DNA of 64,000 nucleotides from Bimuria novae-zelandiae CBS 107.79 (GCA_010015655.1 ML976664.1:1102241-1166240), one strand, 5' to 3'; positions 48,654 through 60,927 are shown, counted from the stretch's first letter. The notes: a model not told the origin generated them from the letters alone. A program made the numbers and translations.

Positions 48654-51190
48654 CTTAATGTATGACAGTGACCAATTGATACAGCGAGCGTGTGATTGGT
48701 ATTGATGCGTAAAAGAGAGTGGAGCTGAATGCTACTGTGAAAAAACGAGCTGTGAGACCATCATTATATATGGCAAAAATCGTACCCATACTACAGCTTG
48801 GAGAGTAATCGATAGCTTGCATCGTGGGATCGACATTGCCACGCGAATATACTCGAGCTGAAGCCCGATCCGATGAAACAAGTACCAATAATAGGCCCCG
48901 ACCTGGACTCTGTGTTTCGGATTCATGGTCGCCGTACATGGCGAACTGGCTAGGTCGAGCATAATCGGTATGTAGCCGCAGAACCCTGAACTGACTCGGA
49001 GCGGCATAGTGCTGGGGCTACCCGCAGCCAGTCTTTCGGCTGCTGTCGCCAAGCTTTCCCGACCATGAGGGCTGGATTAGAGTACAGACCGGTGAGCTTG
49101 GCAAGAGCCTCGAACAGGGCTGTCGCTTCGACAGTTCGCATTTGGTGCAGATTTTCTCGTATTCTCCAGTCCAACGCAACAGGCAGCAAAGGATTGTCAA
49201 GCGTCTCCCAATGGCAACGTAGGATGGCTCTCGAAAAGTGTGTTGGCAGTCTTGTGTCTCGGGTTGTGGTTTACTTTCACCGGACAACTCGTTAATATGT
49301 TCCCAATCGAGGGTATCGTTGGAGAAGATCAGCATGGTGCTGTTGTCTTGCACAATCGGGTCGCGTAACTTGGCAGCTTCGTTCTCTTCCTGCCTGCGAA
49401 TTGTGAAGGGTTGCCCTGTCCATTTGGACTGGGATCAACGTGGGATTACATAGGGTTGATAAGGTTCACTCTAGTGCTCACGAATCGTGCCTAATACCCG
49501 TCTGTGCTCGGATGGTCATGACTGTGTTACTCGTAAAGTTGAGGTACTGAATCTAACAGAATACTGACAGCGATTTTGTTTCACGGACGCCTGGGGGTTT
49601 CTGTAGACGGTGCGTGGAGCGCTGTGAGTGGTTACTTACACGATCTACACGCTAAAGGCGCCGTGCCGTGGAGAACCGACGACGCCGGTCCTCAGTGAAG
49701 TGGAGCGCCACAAAGCCACTTGAACCTAACCTAGAATAACTCGCCGGGAATTCGGCAGATGATAACAGGCTTAGCTAGCTGTATCGCCTGCATCTTTTCA
49801 GTACTTGATGCTCACTTGCACGTACGTAAGCCCTTATATTTGCGGTACGAACATTCTCGTGCCATGGGCTTGGCGCAAGCCACCATCTGAGCCGCAGCTG
49901 ATAGGTACAGTATCCGAAATCCTGCTTGTGGATACGTGATGCCCGCAATTCTTTCTTTAGAAGCGAAACAATAAATCCACGCAGCAAGCGTGCAGCTCCG
50001 AGCGGGGGATGACAATGGATCCATTCGGATTGGGCAGAATGAAACGCTACTCTAGTCCAATATGAGCATGTCTCAGACAAGCGGACGCAGCGGAGAGGAG
50101 ACTTGGCGATATTCCCATGTTCTATGGCTCTCGGCATCTGCCAATGCTTATGCGGGGTGCTTCGCTCGGTGGCATCATCCTGATAGATGAAGCATGTCGA
50201 CATTTTAGAGTTGGGAGCCACTTCAAGTGCGACCTCCAACCGAACCACATATTCCGTGCTTTTTTTCGTGTGACGGAAGAATCGATGGAGGGAATGCTTA
50301 GCTGCAGGTTCTTGCCAGAAGCGGATCCATGGGTTTCCAGAAGTAGACTTATGGAGCTGGTTGAGCAAGTTACGGATGCACAGATAGTGCAGTTGAGGTG
50401 AATCGTTGTACAAGCAAACCCTGCATAAGGCGTGGGTGCACGTGGGTGTACCTTGCGGTGGTTCGAGTGAAGGGTCACCGCTATCCCAACTCCGACCAGC
50501 GCGTGATCATGCGGTGCCACCCGACCATACGAGGCGCCTTCGTCCGCCAAATATTAGTCGCTGGCGGTCGCCGTACCTTCTATTTAAGATCCGCTTCCAT
50601 TATCCTCCAAAGGCTTGGGGGACGGGAATGAGTTGTTGCATCGAAGCACGCTGAGAGCGGCTTGCCACTTTTCTTCCAGTGCAGATCGCGAAACCCTTGC
50701 TGCAAAATGTTAGATACGGCCAAAGGATCTCGACTGGCTCCCAAGACCTGCAGCAACACGGGTTGCCCCGATAATCGGAATATTTCCCATGTGCCCTTCA
50801 CGAACGACGGACATCGGAAAGATATACGAGCCAGCTCGCACTACTGCATCTAGAAGCTTACAGCGCGAATGCGCGCATGTGGTACTCGTGTGCTAGTTGT
50901 TGGATGCAAGGCACAATGCAGATGTCGACCGAGAGACCACGACCTGGACCGTATAGTACCCCATGGCGCCTGCACGAGTCAGCGTGACTAATGAAAAAGA
51001 GTCGATTGGTATAAGTTAGTGTGCCTGTTTCCCACCAGAGAGTGAGCTGCGAACTAAGGGCCTGATAGTACAATCTCGATGCATCTCTAGAAGCGACCTC
51101 GTGACCTTTTTTGCCTGACCCTGCATATCTGCATTGTGCCTATATCCTTCTCACAATCCCTGCGTGCATATGGTATCATCGGATAGTGGT
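48654..51190. other. long stretch without a confident gene; one decayed coding segment
   Basis: About 2.5 kb with several open frames on both strands, none with a recognisable domain. On the minus strand, 49440-48960 shows coding-like segments in two frames (DDNSTML-type start region, then HINELSGESKPQPETQDCQ, then VALDWRIRENLHQMRTVEAT) that would need one frameshift near 49170. This is probably a gene remnant of unknown family. A plus-strand frame at 50117-50401 (95 codons) overlaps two minus-strand frames, so none of the three is called. Confidence 0.4.
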
Positions 51191-51711
51191 TCACTTCTTC
51201 CGCAAGTCCACCTTCTCCTCGAGCGTCTTCACGTAGCTTTCTATCCGTTGCACGGCGGATTGTAGTGCCTGTTCCTTATTAGCGTCTTCGATCAGAGCCG
51301 CATGTGTAATATACGGCATAGACATGAGGGAAGGAGCGGGTCGACGTACGTAGATATCCTCGGTCAAGAGCTCGTTCGAAACGCGGTACTCGTCGATAAC
51401 GTAGTAGTACATGCCGGCGCCTGCGGTTGTGGCTCCAAGCAGGAACCCGAATAAACTAGCCATACGACAATCAGCGCTGGTCCAGGCTCACGTCCTCCAC
51501 ACTCCAGTGAACGCCCGCAGGCGGATCTCTCGTATGAAACTGCAACTATGGGCACTCACCCTCCACGGAAGGCGCCAACTGGCTTCTTAACTGGTGCAGG
51601 CGCGACCACCTCTTGCCTCAAAGCATTGCTTGTCTGAAAGCTGCGGGCCGGGACGCGCTGGATGCTGCGAGTAGCTGTCCGGGCCGCCGGAAGGAGGAGT
51701 CGTGAGGCCAT
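51191..51711 (-). CDS. small mitochondrial-type single-pass membrane protein, three exons
   Basis: Exons on the minus strand: 51711-51560, 51455-51350 and 51274-51191, introns 104 and 75 bp, coding 342 bases for 113 residues. The N-terminus (MASRLLLPAARTATRSIQRV) is rich in Arg, Ser and Ala without acidic residues, a typical mitochondrial targeting sequence. A hydrophobic segment LFGFLLGATTAGAGMYYYVI (about residues 52-71) is followed by EYRVSNELLTEDIY and a C-terminal helix AVQRIESYVKTLEEKV. The layout matches small fungal mitochondrial proteins of unknown function. The second intron is a multiple of three, so an unspliced form adding 25 residues (VRRPAPSLMSMP...) is also open; I prefer splicing because LTEDIY then joins the helical tail directly. 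A shorter start in exon 2 (MASLFGF) would lose the targeting sequence. Confidence 0.72.
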
Positions 51712-52252
51712 TCGTGTCAATGGCTCACGTTAGCTGTCGGTCGGTCGATCAAGTTTGTAAAAATACGCTCTAGCACGCCTGTAGTGGTGCGTGGGTGGTT
51801 GTCGCTGCGTGGTGGGAAGGTGACGTTGTTTGTTGTAACTTGTGAGAGCTCCGCAGCTGTGACAGCTTCCCTGCCAAGATACGGCTAGCCTTATTTAGTG
51901 CGGCACTCATGCTTCCTCCTCCCGACATCTGAGGCCCAAACCCATCCATCAAGTGTGTTGCGCACGACAGTCCATCAAGAACATTGAAATATTAGCCATT
52001 AATGATCAGAATTGACCCCATTCCAGGAGGCAGAGCTGTCTCGAGGAGGATTGAGGATCTCGCATGAAACAGGAAGCAGCGACTCAGCCTCATTACTCGG
52101 AAGAATATGAAGACCACATCTGCAATGGAGTTGATTACGGAAAACACCATGCCAGCACCGCGAAACTACTTGTTGCCCGTGGAGCTGGCCAAACTCCTGT
52201 TCTCAAGCAATGACGACAACGAACGGATGCCCGCAGCGTTTCTTTATACAAT
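51712..52252. other. promoter-side intergenic region
   Basis: Holds the upstream region of the mitochondrial-type gene and the start of the HET-like remnant. A minus-strand frame at 51770-51952 (MMDGFGPQMSGGG) is short, without a motif, and not called. Confidence 0.3.
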
Positions 52253-53601
52253 ATGGCCGATTCTCTTGATCCTCGTCTACCCTACATTGTGCCTTATATT
52301 TCTGACCGAGGGGTTCGTGGAGATTGTTTTCTTGTGTTGGTCAAAGCATGGAAAATATCGCGACAAAGTCCTTTTCAATCGGAACTCACACCGTTGCTCA
52401 TCAGCGCGAACCTCGGTACACGTGAGGAACGCATAGGGAGCGGAAGCCAGGCAGGTGGCGACGATGTTGTGGAATATCGCGCCGTTGATATCGCAGCAGT
52501 GGATCTATCTACTATTAAGGATGGTGCCACAATCCATTCTCTACCTACATGCTTAGTCCAGTTGCCCACCGAAGACCCGTCCCACGTTGCAGCTCTGAGC
52601 TGGCGCTGGGATTTTTCTCACTCAGTTTCGGAAGACCCATCGCTCAACGTCGCGCATTCCATCAAGTACGCATAGTCTCAAGGAATTCGTCATCTATTTA
52701 TCGACATCATCTCACTTGACCAGACCCTTCCCACGGAACAGCTGATACCGCAAGTCGCGCGCTTTGGCCAACTCTATGAAACTGCGCTTTGGCCAACTCT
52801 ATGAAACTATGCCAGTCATTGCGGCATACGATGACCGCCGCTTGGACTTCCGATACACCATGATCCGGCCGTGGATTTGTAGCGAGATCAAGCGCATGTT
52901 CTACAACCCACACAAAATAACCTACGTCGGCCATCTCCGTCAGGGTACGCACTTACCAAGGAGCGTCCTACATTGGTGGCTAGGACGCGTACCTCGCAGT
53001 CGAATGACCGACACGGTCTTTGCAGTGCAGCTGCGAAACTCTTGGGCTTCGGGTTTCGTCCTATCTGTTATAGAGCTGCTCAATGGTCACAACATGGAAG
53101 ATATCCATGATTTCAAGTACATCGTCCCATGTCTGGCCGACATCTTCATCACAGCGGAAAACCTGCCACCAAATGACTATCTACTGATTGTTAAAAACAC
53201 CTTACCCATACGTAAGTGAGTATTCGGTAGACGGCACCTTTCTCAACCTTACCTACACCAAGTTCGAGGTAAAATCTCACGTCACGGATCGGGAAAGGAG
53301 CATCGCGAATCACGACAATTACACAATCACAAACGTGGAGCATGATGAGCTTCACGAAATCTACATTGGCGATGAAAAACTCGCGACTTTATCTTTTCAC
53401 CGTGACCGCTAGAAATGGACTACACCGCAGTATAGAATCGCATTAGATCCCAATGCGGCCTCTCATATTTTGGAGATGATGGGTCTAAGAGCAGACACAG
53501 GTTTACATCGTATCACTCGCGAGGGATTAAGAGCGCTATGCTTTGATGATGAACAAGCCCCTGACAAGCTCACTCTCGAGGTAGTTGAGCAGAAGCTCTG
53601 A
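52253..53601 (+). pseudogene. HET-like protein gene, multiply broken
   Basis: Reads as one protein only if several lesions are bridged. From ATG 52253, PSHVAALSWRWDFS (about 52580) leads to a TAG at 52673-52675, then GIRHLFIDIISLDQTLP. These resemble the HET-domain blocks YxALSYxWG and LWIDAxCIDQ. A 25-bp tandem duplication (52759-52783 repeated at 52784-52808) shifts the frame after RFGQLYET. The shifted frame runs from MPVIAAYDDRRLDF to 53219. Another one-base shift near the A-run at about 53190 leads to PYVSEYSVDGTFLNLTYTKF, and a TAG at 53410-53412 precedes the end at 53599-53601. HET proteins control non-self recognition and cell death; here the gene is dead. The HET call rests on two short motifs. 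Confidence 0.55.
52759..52808 (+). repeat. 25-bp tandem duplication
   Basis: GCGCTTTGGCCAACTCTATG plus AAACT occurs twice in direct succession with no mismatch. It sits in the HET-like gene and shifts its frame by one base. Confidence 0.95.
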
Positions 53602-54143
53602 AAATGTCACGAAAACATATTCCATATGTGATTCTTCAGTACTGTTACCATTACCATTACAAACGTTTCATCATACTATCATTACCATCCTAGCTACACT
53701 ATCACCAGGTGCCGAAAACTTCGTTGGCGCTCAAAGTAGGTCTCTCGGAGAAAGCTCACAGACTAACACGTTGTCCTGTCAGCGGACACAGTGCATTCTC
53801 TCCACGATCTTCTCCTCCCAACCAGACTTGTCAACAATCAAGCCAATCAAGCCAATCTAACCAAATTTAGTAACATCTTAACCTACACGAGCTAGTAAAT
53901 TACCATATTAGGCTAGACCGGCTTGATTGGCTTGATTGTTGACAAGTCTGCTCCCAACCCTTCGCATGGCCTACCTCATGCCTCTCCACCCCTCCACTCC
54001 TCCACCAACAACTCCCAGCCTACCTAAACACCCCACACCTTCCCATCCCTAACCTCCCGCTCGCCCTCGCCGCCACACTCCCCAAACGTCACCGCACCAA
54101 CCCAACAGCGTCCCCCCGCATATCCGCCAAGTTTACCAAGGCG
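53602..54143. other. intergenic region containing MITE copy 2
   Basis: Apart from the MITE at 53823-53950, a pyrimidine-rich, C-rich stretch follows (about 53955-54120) with no supported gene. Confidence 0.35.
53823..53950. mobile_element. hAT-type MITE, copy 2 (128 bp)
   Basis: One base different from copy 1 at 46281-46408. It is flanked by its own 8-bp duplication CTCCCAAC (53815-53822, 53951-53958), so it is an independent insertion and not part of a segmental duplication. Confidence 0.92.
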
Positions 54144-55109
54144 CTACCAATACAACATTCGCTGCCTACGCTGGCACTTCTGCTTCGCATAGCACTGCTG
54201 GACGGGTGTAGAGCACAGATCCTCGCAAATTTGGCGATACGTGAGGCCCTGGAGCCAGGCTGTGACAAGGTCGAGGAGGTCGTCGCCCTTTAGCCAGCCA
54301 CGGGTCTTCTCGACACGGCCAGATTGTACCTTTTTTATGGGATGCTTCTTGCTCGTGGGGGTGTTGGCTTCACCCGAGGTAGGCGCTTTGGGAAGGGGGG
54401 CTTCGGGCCAAACCTTCACGTTCTCGGAGGAAAGGAGAGTGGTGATTTCAGAAGCGGAGATTGAGGCATTGGACGAATCTGCTTTAGAGTCAGAGTCCAT
54501 GTCCTCGTCCTTGATATCGGTGCCGGCTTCAGACTCGTCCTTCGTGTTCTCATCCTCAACGTTGGTGCCGCGCTGGTGAGAGATGAGGATAGACGATGGT
54601 CCGAATCCGAAGAATTTAGAGAAATCAGATTCCCTAGCGTTGACATCAATGCTATTAATGCCATCAAAGCCGGAGAAGCCGCGCTTCACTTAAGGACCCA
54701 GAGTGCTAGCGGGCTGTGCTATCGCTCCAGTGTAAGCGGTAGGACCCTCACGATTCTGCTCAAGGTTGGTGGGACGATTGTCCTCAACATGACGGCCCTT
54801 GAGGGCATTGCGAGTCATGCGGTCGAGTACAGACATTGATGCATCGTCGGTTTCGACGGAGGTGGAAGGGTCTCGAAGTTCGACCGTCTTAGTAGGGCCT
54901 GGGGTGACGCGGAGGGTCTTTCCGTCGCGAGATGATGCGGTAGAAGCGAAGTCTTCGTTGGACATAGCGACTAGAGCCTCCGCGGCAGCGACTTCTTCTG
55001 CAGTGTACTCACGGCCATCCGGGGTAGTGAACGTGCCGGGACCACCGAATTCATCCTTCGCGAAGACGAGGAGGAGACCGCCATAAGGAATACTGTCTCG
55101 GTCTGACAT
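54144..55109 (-). CDS. uncharacterised protein with C-terminal HTH/SANT-like segment; in-frame stop or cryptic intron
   Basis: From ATG 55109 (MSDRDSIPYGGLLLVFAKDE) the frame runs 322 codons to 54144, with a single TAA at 54690-54692. The N-terminal part holds FTTPDGREYTAEEVAAAEAL. The middle is acidic and Ser-rich. The end is GWLKGDDLLDLVTAWLQGLT followed by YRQICEDL and basic residues, resembling the Myb/SANT-like GLTYRQIxxxL helices of fungal DNA-binding proteins. The stop can be explained in two ways: a nonsense mutation (CAA to TAA), or an unrecognised 57-bp intron from GTCCTACC to CCTTAAG, which would remove the stop and keep phase. I cannot decide between them. The family is unknown; the SANT-like reading is an inference. 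Confidence 0.55.
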
Positions 55110-56836
55110 GTTTATCTCTATGGAGTGATCCCGCAACCTGTGGTCTAGCTGTGGTGGAGGATTCTGGCAATGGTTCTTTGTTATGCTGGGGAAATGGATA
55201 CCGTGCAATATGAGCGGCGTGGCACTTCTGCTGTGGGTTGTATTTGAAAAGGCAGCAGCTATAGAGGTAGAAAGATATCAATTAGAAGCTGTGGAGTTTG
55301 TTTTATAAGCTGGGACCTTGGAACGTTGTGGTGAGAGTTTCTGCCAAGCCTAGTCGTTGTGATTCGTTGATGTCGCGACGTGAAAATTCAACCTAGGTGA
55401 GAGTTTAGTTCGTTCGTAGACTCTTATCCCGACGTCGTGGCTTCAATATGGCTAGAGTACTCAAGATTTGCGTGATGTCTTGATCTCATGCGATGGGCTT
55501 GCGGCCTGAGGCTGCAGTCCGACTTTGATGGTGTCGAACTGGTATTCGAAGTATTTGCCGACGATACCAGCTGCTGGTGGGGCAGGCTTGATACTAAGTG
55601 ATTTTTTCAGAGCTTTTGAAAAAGGTTGTGTATATTTTCGTGGTTGGTATCGGGTTCAAACTAATGCATGAAATCGTTCTGGGTAAGCTTACTTCCATAA
55701 CCTGGTGCCAGTATGTCGCTTTTATGTCTCAGATACACCCCCAATGCCACAAATCTACTCATGAAAGAACGAAGAATCTGGCAGATTGGATGTAGTCAAT
55801 TCGGATTCTACGACTGGATCGGGACTTGCCATTGTTCTGGAATCATGCATCAACGAGCAGATGCAAATCAAGAATTGAAAATGCGGAGTAATTTGAATGA
55901 CCAGTGCAATTATATTGTCTTTTTTCTTACCGCCAGAACAATTGCGAAAGTAGGTCTTCATCATTCTGAATTTGAAGCGATGCGATGTGTGACATAACGA
56001 ACTCGGCCGCCTCATCTGCCTATCCTAGGAAGATTATAGCTTTCCATGCTTCGGCACAGACCTTACTCATGTGACCTACGTGTGTTGTCTTTTCGTCGTT
56101 ACCAATCCTGCTGATGTAGAGAGTTAAAAGAGACGAATCACCTAGCATGTGTTGTTCAGCGTGTTGTTCTCGTTCCCCAGCCAGCGGGTGCCCCACGGGG
56201 TCCCAACAACAACTCCTCGTCGATGCATAAAGCATCGATCCAAACCACCTTAGTACCACTCTCCTATCTCAAGCGACGCAACGCGTCGTACCATGTAACG
56301 TGTTGAAAAGTGAGTGTTGAGGCAATCGTTGTTGATTGAGTAACTACTCTATGGAGCTATATACTGTGGATCACGTGCACGGGCCGCACATATGCGGGTG
56401 GCCCAAGCTTCCATACTGAACCGTCACATACCAGTTGGGCGTTACCGAGCAACTCAGCGAGTTCAGGCCGATCGTAATTGATTTTGTGTCCTTGGGATCT
56501 TCTCAAGTATACAATATCACTTCGTATTGAACTGAGTGGTCCGATTCACGGTGATGCACGATGTCGCAGTGTATGGATTCGTCGCGGGAGTGAACGCTAA
56601 GGTGGCGGAGGAAAGGATTGGACGGGGTCCGTGTGCAGCTTTTTGTGCCGTCCTTTCACGCGTCCTATAGATCCTCTTTACACCATACCTTGACACTGTA
56701 ACATGCTTGAATAAATAAATTTTAGCACATTATTGCCTACGTGCATGTGTAATAACTTCGTAGAGACAGATTCGTCGCGGAACGCCCATGGGTGGAGAAT
56801 GAGTAGACAAATCTCATTCTCGGGGCCAAGTGAATT
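55110..56836. other. intergenic region, 1.7 kb
   Basis: No supported gene. Short frames exist on both strands without motifs. 56145-56215 shares about 65 bp of homology with 21046-21115 (see findings). Confidence 0.4.
56145..56215 (-). repeat. short dispersed fragment shared with 21046-21115
   Basis: Both places hold a GTTGTTCAGCRTSKTGYTYT-like start and end CCCCACRGGGTCCCAAMAACAACTC. On the minus strand both can read CxWDPVG followed a few residues on by HAEQ or DAEQ. Probably remnants of one small repeat; no termini are visible. Confidence 0.5.
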
Positions 56837-57051
56837 TGTCGCGGTGTGCAGAGCGCTGAGTGGATAGTATGCAGTGGAAAAGATTGAAGGATTGAACTGA
56901 GGTTGTACTATCTAGGAGCTACAGAAGGTATATGTGCCCAGGCACAAACAATGCTAGTCCCAGATAGGTGTAGTACTCTCAGAAAGGTGAGTAGCAATCA
57001 AGCGAGGGTAGGAGTACCCATCTCATAGGGTAAGAGCCATAAACCGTGACA
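56837..57051 (+). repeat. solo LTR-like repeat (TGTCACGG family), copy 3
   Basis: 215 bp, starts TGTCGCGGTGTGCAGAGCGC and ends AAACCGTGACA, flanked by the perfect 5-bp duplication GAATT (56832-56836, 57052-57056). Little mutated compared with copy 1. Confidence 0.88.
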
Positions 57052-57848
57052 GAATTGCATTCATATTGAACCGTCACCGGTCGTGGGGCTGTGTTTTCCA
57101 CATGCGCATGCGGTGTAGTCCAAGTTGTTCCACCCGTCAGTTAGCGGAAGGTATTACGTCACTGTCCTCGACGGCTTTCTAAGGTTCCCATTTACAATGT
57201 CGAAGCCCAATTGCAATTATTATTGGTCCGTATCGACAACTCTCGCGATACATTGTGCACAAGACTTCCGCCACACTTTCGCTATTACCTAAAGATGAAC
57301 AATGAGAGTAATGCTAGGAGGCTTCAATACGAGCGTTGAGCAACAAAAGCTCCACTGCGGGGCGGCCGGAGCCATCCAAGCACCAGACACGAGACCGTCA
57401 TCGGCCTGAAATGATTTCGGGGCTCAGCGGTCGTAGCAGTTCGTGCCTCATAGCCTTCGCAGTCCCTCCAAGAGTCGCAAAAAGACAACATCACCAAGTG
57501 TCCTGTAGGCATTCGAAAAAGATTTAGCTATTATGATACAACGTCTTTCGATTCTCGCGAATTCCAGGACTTCCAGAAGACTTCGACGTGTCAACTCCAG
57601 TAACACTGCACCCGCAAATCCAAGAGAGCAGCACAAGATTGCCAACGGAAAGCGCTCTGAAACAAACAAGGCCGTAGCCGCCAATCTCCACCATTTGCCA
57701 GCCTTGATCAGGCAGATGCGCCTTCTATCCACATTTTCGACTTAGCCGATGTCTTTCAAATCTGTTTACTTCTTTTTCGGTACTCTAGATGCAGGAACAA
57801 AGTGCCTAATAAGTAGCTGCCTGGAACGCGCTCGCAAGTGCGCTGACC
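57052..57848. other. intergenic region
   Basis: No confident gene. A plus-strand ATG frame at 57533-57745 (MIQRLSILANSRTSRRLRRV, 70 residues, basic) is fully overlapped by an open minus-strand frame and has no motif, so it is left uncalled. Confidence 0.3.
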
Positions 57849-59815
57849 TCAGGAGAACCATGATCGTGGGTACTCGGACTGGTTTGTCTTTTTAGTATGC
57901 TTGGCCATGAGGGCATAATACTCGGTACTCTTGAATTCAATGTGTCGACGGGTGGGCTGCTCGCTAGGACCAAAGGTTGAAGCTTGGGGTTGAGCTGTCG
58001 GCAAAGCGGTCTGTGTCTGTACCTGTTGGGGGCCAGCTTGAGCAGCTTGAGTAGCCGCCTGACCAGATGCCGTGGAAGTAACAGATTGACCAGCCACTTG
58101 ATCAGACGCAGTGGAAGCAGCAGGTGTAACAACCACTAATTCAGACGCAGTTGGAGTAACCGCTTGATCAGTAGAAGTTTGATCAGACGGCTCATCAAAC
58201 GCAATCGAAGTAGCTACCCGAGGACCGGATTGACCGAAAGAGTTTGGAGAAATCAACTGAGCAGAGGTGGCCAGAACGACCGGTTGAGGATTGGAAGCGG
58301 AACTGCGACTCATCTCCCGAGCAGGACTATTACGCGGGCTGTTGTGCGGGCTACTATCCAGGCTCGAACCCAGGTCGATCACCTCGACCCCGCCTATGGT
58401 AAGTGTTCTAACACTTGACTGGTAAGAAGCCAACTGACTGGAAGGGTTTCGCGCGTCGGAGCTGAAGAGAACGTACGTTAGTAACAACACTTCAAACACG
58501 TAGGTGTTCTTTGGGAAACTTCACGGTGGAGGACTTACGAAGAAGCTGCTGCAGCGATCGGTGGCGTCACTATCACAGAATTTCCGGCCCTAGGGCCTTG
58601 AGGAGACAGCAGTGTACCAGATGTACCTGATTGTGTGGAGGGGTTTCGAGATGTAGGCTGAGCGGCCGAACGAGCAGCTGGATGGCTAGGCCTACGACGA
58701 GGGTCTGAGCCCGACACCATTTGGTTAGAGCTCGCTGGTCCATCGGGTTGCACTTGAAGAGGTGCTGGAATGTTGCGTGTACCGCGGCGGGATTGTCCAG
58801 CGACCGGACGACCGCGAGGAGCCGGTCGAGGAGCATGTGAAGGTTGACCAGCATTTTGCATGGAGTTAGCCATGCTGGGTCGCGGTTCGCTCGAACGATT
58901 ATGCGCCATCTGATGCGGGGGAACATGTTGCTGCGGTTGGTGAGCGACGTTGATCCCTGGGGCGACACCAGAACGAGGAGCCGAAGATTGTAAGGTGTTC
59001 TGAGCACGGGAAGCAGGTCCTGTAGGCGCAGGTGGATACCCTCTACCAGAGCGATCTGGTTCAAAAGGGATAGTCGGCCGTGGTTGAATACCAGTTGGCG
59101 TGGAAATGAACGCATAGCCTGGCTCGACGGGTCTCGGAGGGTAGTTTGCCATGATCATAGCATCCAAATAATCCGCCCGATTTTCTTCTGGACGAATACT
59201 CGGCATAGCGCTGTTGGCCAGTGGGGCCATAGTCGGGTTCTGTGACCGGAGGTTTCCACTCTTTGAAGAGGGCTCGCGGCTTGAGTTCTGCGGGGTCATC
59301 AAGAAGCTGATTCTGCCGCTTATCTCTCGAAAGGTTCGATTGGGAAGATTACTGCCCAAGTTACCCATGGCATGGAGAAGCATGCTGTCCTCTTCGGCGC
59401 TCCACGTAGTATTCGATGGAGCTGGGCGATTACCGACATTCGGCGCGGTATTACTAGTGAAAGTCACAATTCCATATGGTCTAGTTGCGGCATAAATTTC
59501 CTGAGCGCCGGGACCCTGGCCTAGAATTCGGTGAGTCCCAAGTACGGTGCCTGAAGTACGCATACCAGCATGGCCGTGTGCTGCTGACACCATGGAGCGA
59601 TAAGCATTGTTGTCTGGAGCCTGATAAGGTTGGGCTGAGGTAGCGGACGGCTTCGCTTCGCCCGGGCGCCATGAAAAGTCCCTGCCGTGTATATGGACAG
59701 TCCCGCCCTCTCGGGGAAATCGGAAGAGGGTTTGGCCCGTAGTCTGGTCTCGAATCTCGGCTGGCAGTTCACCATCATTGGCGCTCAGTCGGTTAGGGTT
59801 CGGTTGATGAGCCAT
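57849..59815 (-). CDS. large disordered protein with a SANT/Myb-like segment, two exons
   Basis: Exons on the minus strand: 59815-58539 and 58461-57849, joined over a 77-bp intron (GTAAGT...TTCAG) that keeps phase; 629 residues. The start is the ATG of MAHQPNPNRLSANDGELPAE, since the upstream open extension has no ATG. Residues about 10-50 include TGQTLFRFPREGGTVHIHGR. A segment at about 140-175, WSAEEDSMLLHAMGNLGSN then FREISGRISFLM, resembles a SANT/Myb repeat with a PNRTF insert. Everything after is Pro/Ser/Gln/Ala-rich low complexity with Arg-Gly patches, ending ALMAKHTKKTNQSEYPRSWF. It is likely nuclear (inference). I do not recognise a named family. Confidence 0.75.
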
Positions 59816-60927
59816 TGTGGCAGCTGTCAAGCCGGTTGGTCTGAAATCGGCTTGATTGGGTGACCTGCGCACGGGTTATTGATAGGAGGGCAGAGTGAGT
59901 GTATTATTGAGGCCCGCTCAATTGTGCGTGTGTATAGCATAAGGGACAGCGTCTTTATATATGTTTTGATGTTGGTGCATAGTCCACGGACCTAGTTGAG
60001 GTCAGTGAAAACTCGGCTTAACGGGAAGGCGTGGCAGAGATATGCGACTTACAACACGGACCCATTAGGGTTGATTATAGCTGTATCGCTTCGGAACCGT
60101 GTCTTAGCAGCCACACGAGAAGGTCTCACTTATATTCTCGTCTCCCCATGGCGGGATTCCATGTTTATAGCCAAAAAGCGTAATCACCGTGAACTTCCAC
60201 GAAAAACCCTCTTCTTGTCCTAACTAACGAACAGGTTTGACGGCTTATAACCTATACCTAGGAATACGACTATGTCCCGAGCCTTTTACAGTGTGTGAGC
60301 ATAGCTCGTAACTATGTTGAAATAATTGTGCCTTGAAGGATAATTAACATTTACTGCCCTGGTTATACTTTGGCCTATCTCTATTCTATTACTGTTGCTC
60401 CAAGATGTGTCAGGCTAACGCCTGTATTACCTCTGTTATGGTTAAACCTACTGTGCCGGCGTATAAGCGCTCAATAACGAATAGCTCGAGACAGAAGCAG
60501 GCCCAGAGCTCCTGGTAGATGGCCTTTGGTTCACACTCTGCTATCGTTCGAGAAAATCTGCCAGCCGCTGTGACTAGGCATTCTCAACTTGATTAGCAAA
60601 AAAGACAATCGAAATAGTGGCAGAGGCTATCTTCGCCGTTATCTATAACATTCACCATGCTGGGATTCCATGATTTCGAATACAGAGCGTTTGCATTAAG
60701 CCACTCATAAACATAAACTTAATCTTTTATACTGCCAGATCATGATGCTAGAGAGTACCATCCATCTATTTCAAGTCGAAACCCTACATCTCATCCTCGG
60801 AGAACCGAAGTCCATAACTGAAATTTATGTAATACTCATCCACTTCGAAAAGCCTCCAAATCTTCCCAGATATCCGAACATATGCCGACTCTACCTCTTT
60901 CAACCCAAACCTACTCCTCCCTCATCA
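59816..60927. other. intergenic region, 1.1 kb
   Basis: Upstream region of the gene at 57849-59815 and downstream region of the gene at 60928-61726. Short frames without motifs; no gene called. Confidence 0.35.

Noticed and set aside
49775..50550. Overlapping frames of 212 and 142 codons on the minus strand and 95 codons on the plus strand
   Set aside because: They overlap one another, show no recognisable domain or intron signals, and composition does not favour one; noted only as an uncalled stretch.
57336..57745. Two short plus-strand frames that could be joined over an intron
   Set aside because: The first lacks an ATG at its start, the second is fully overlapped by an open minus-strand frame, and no motif supports either.
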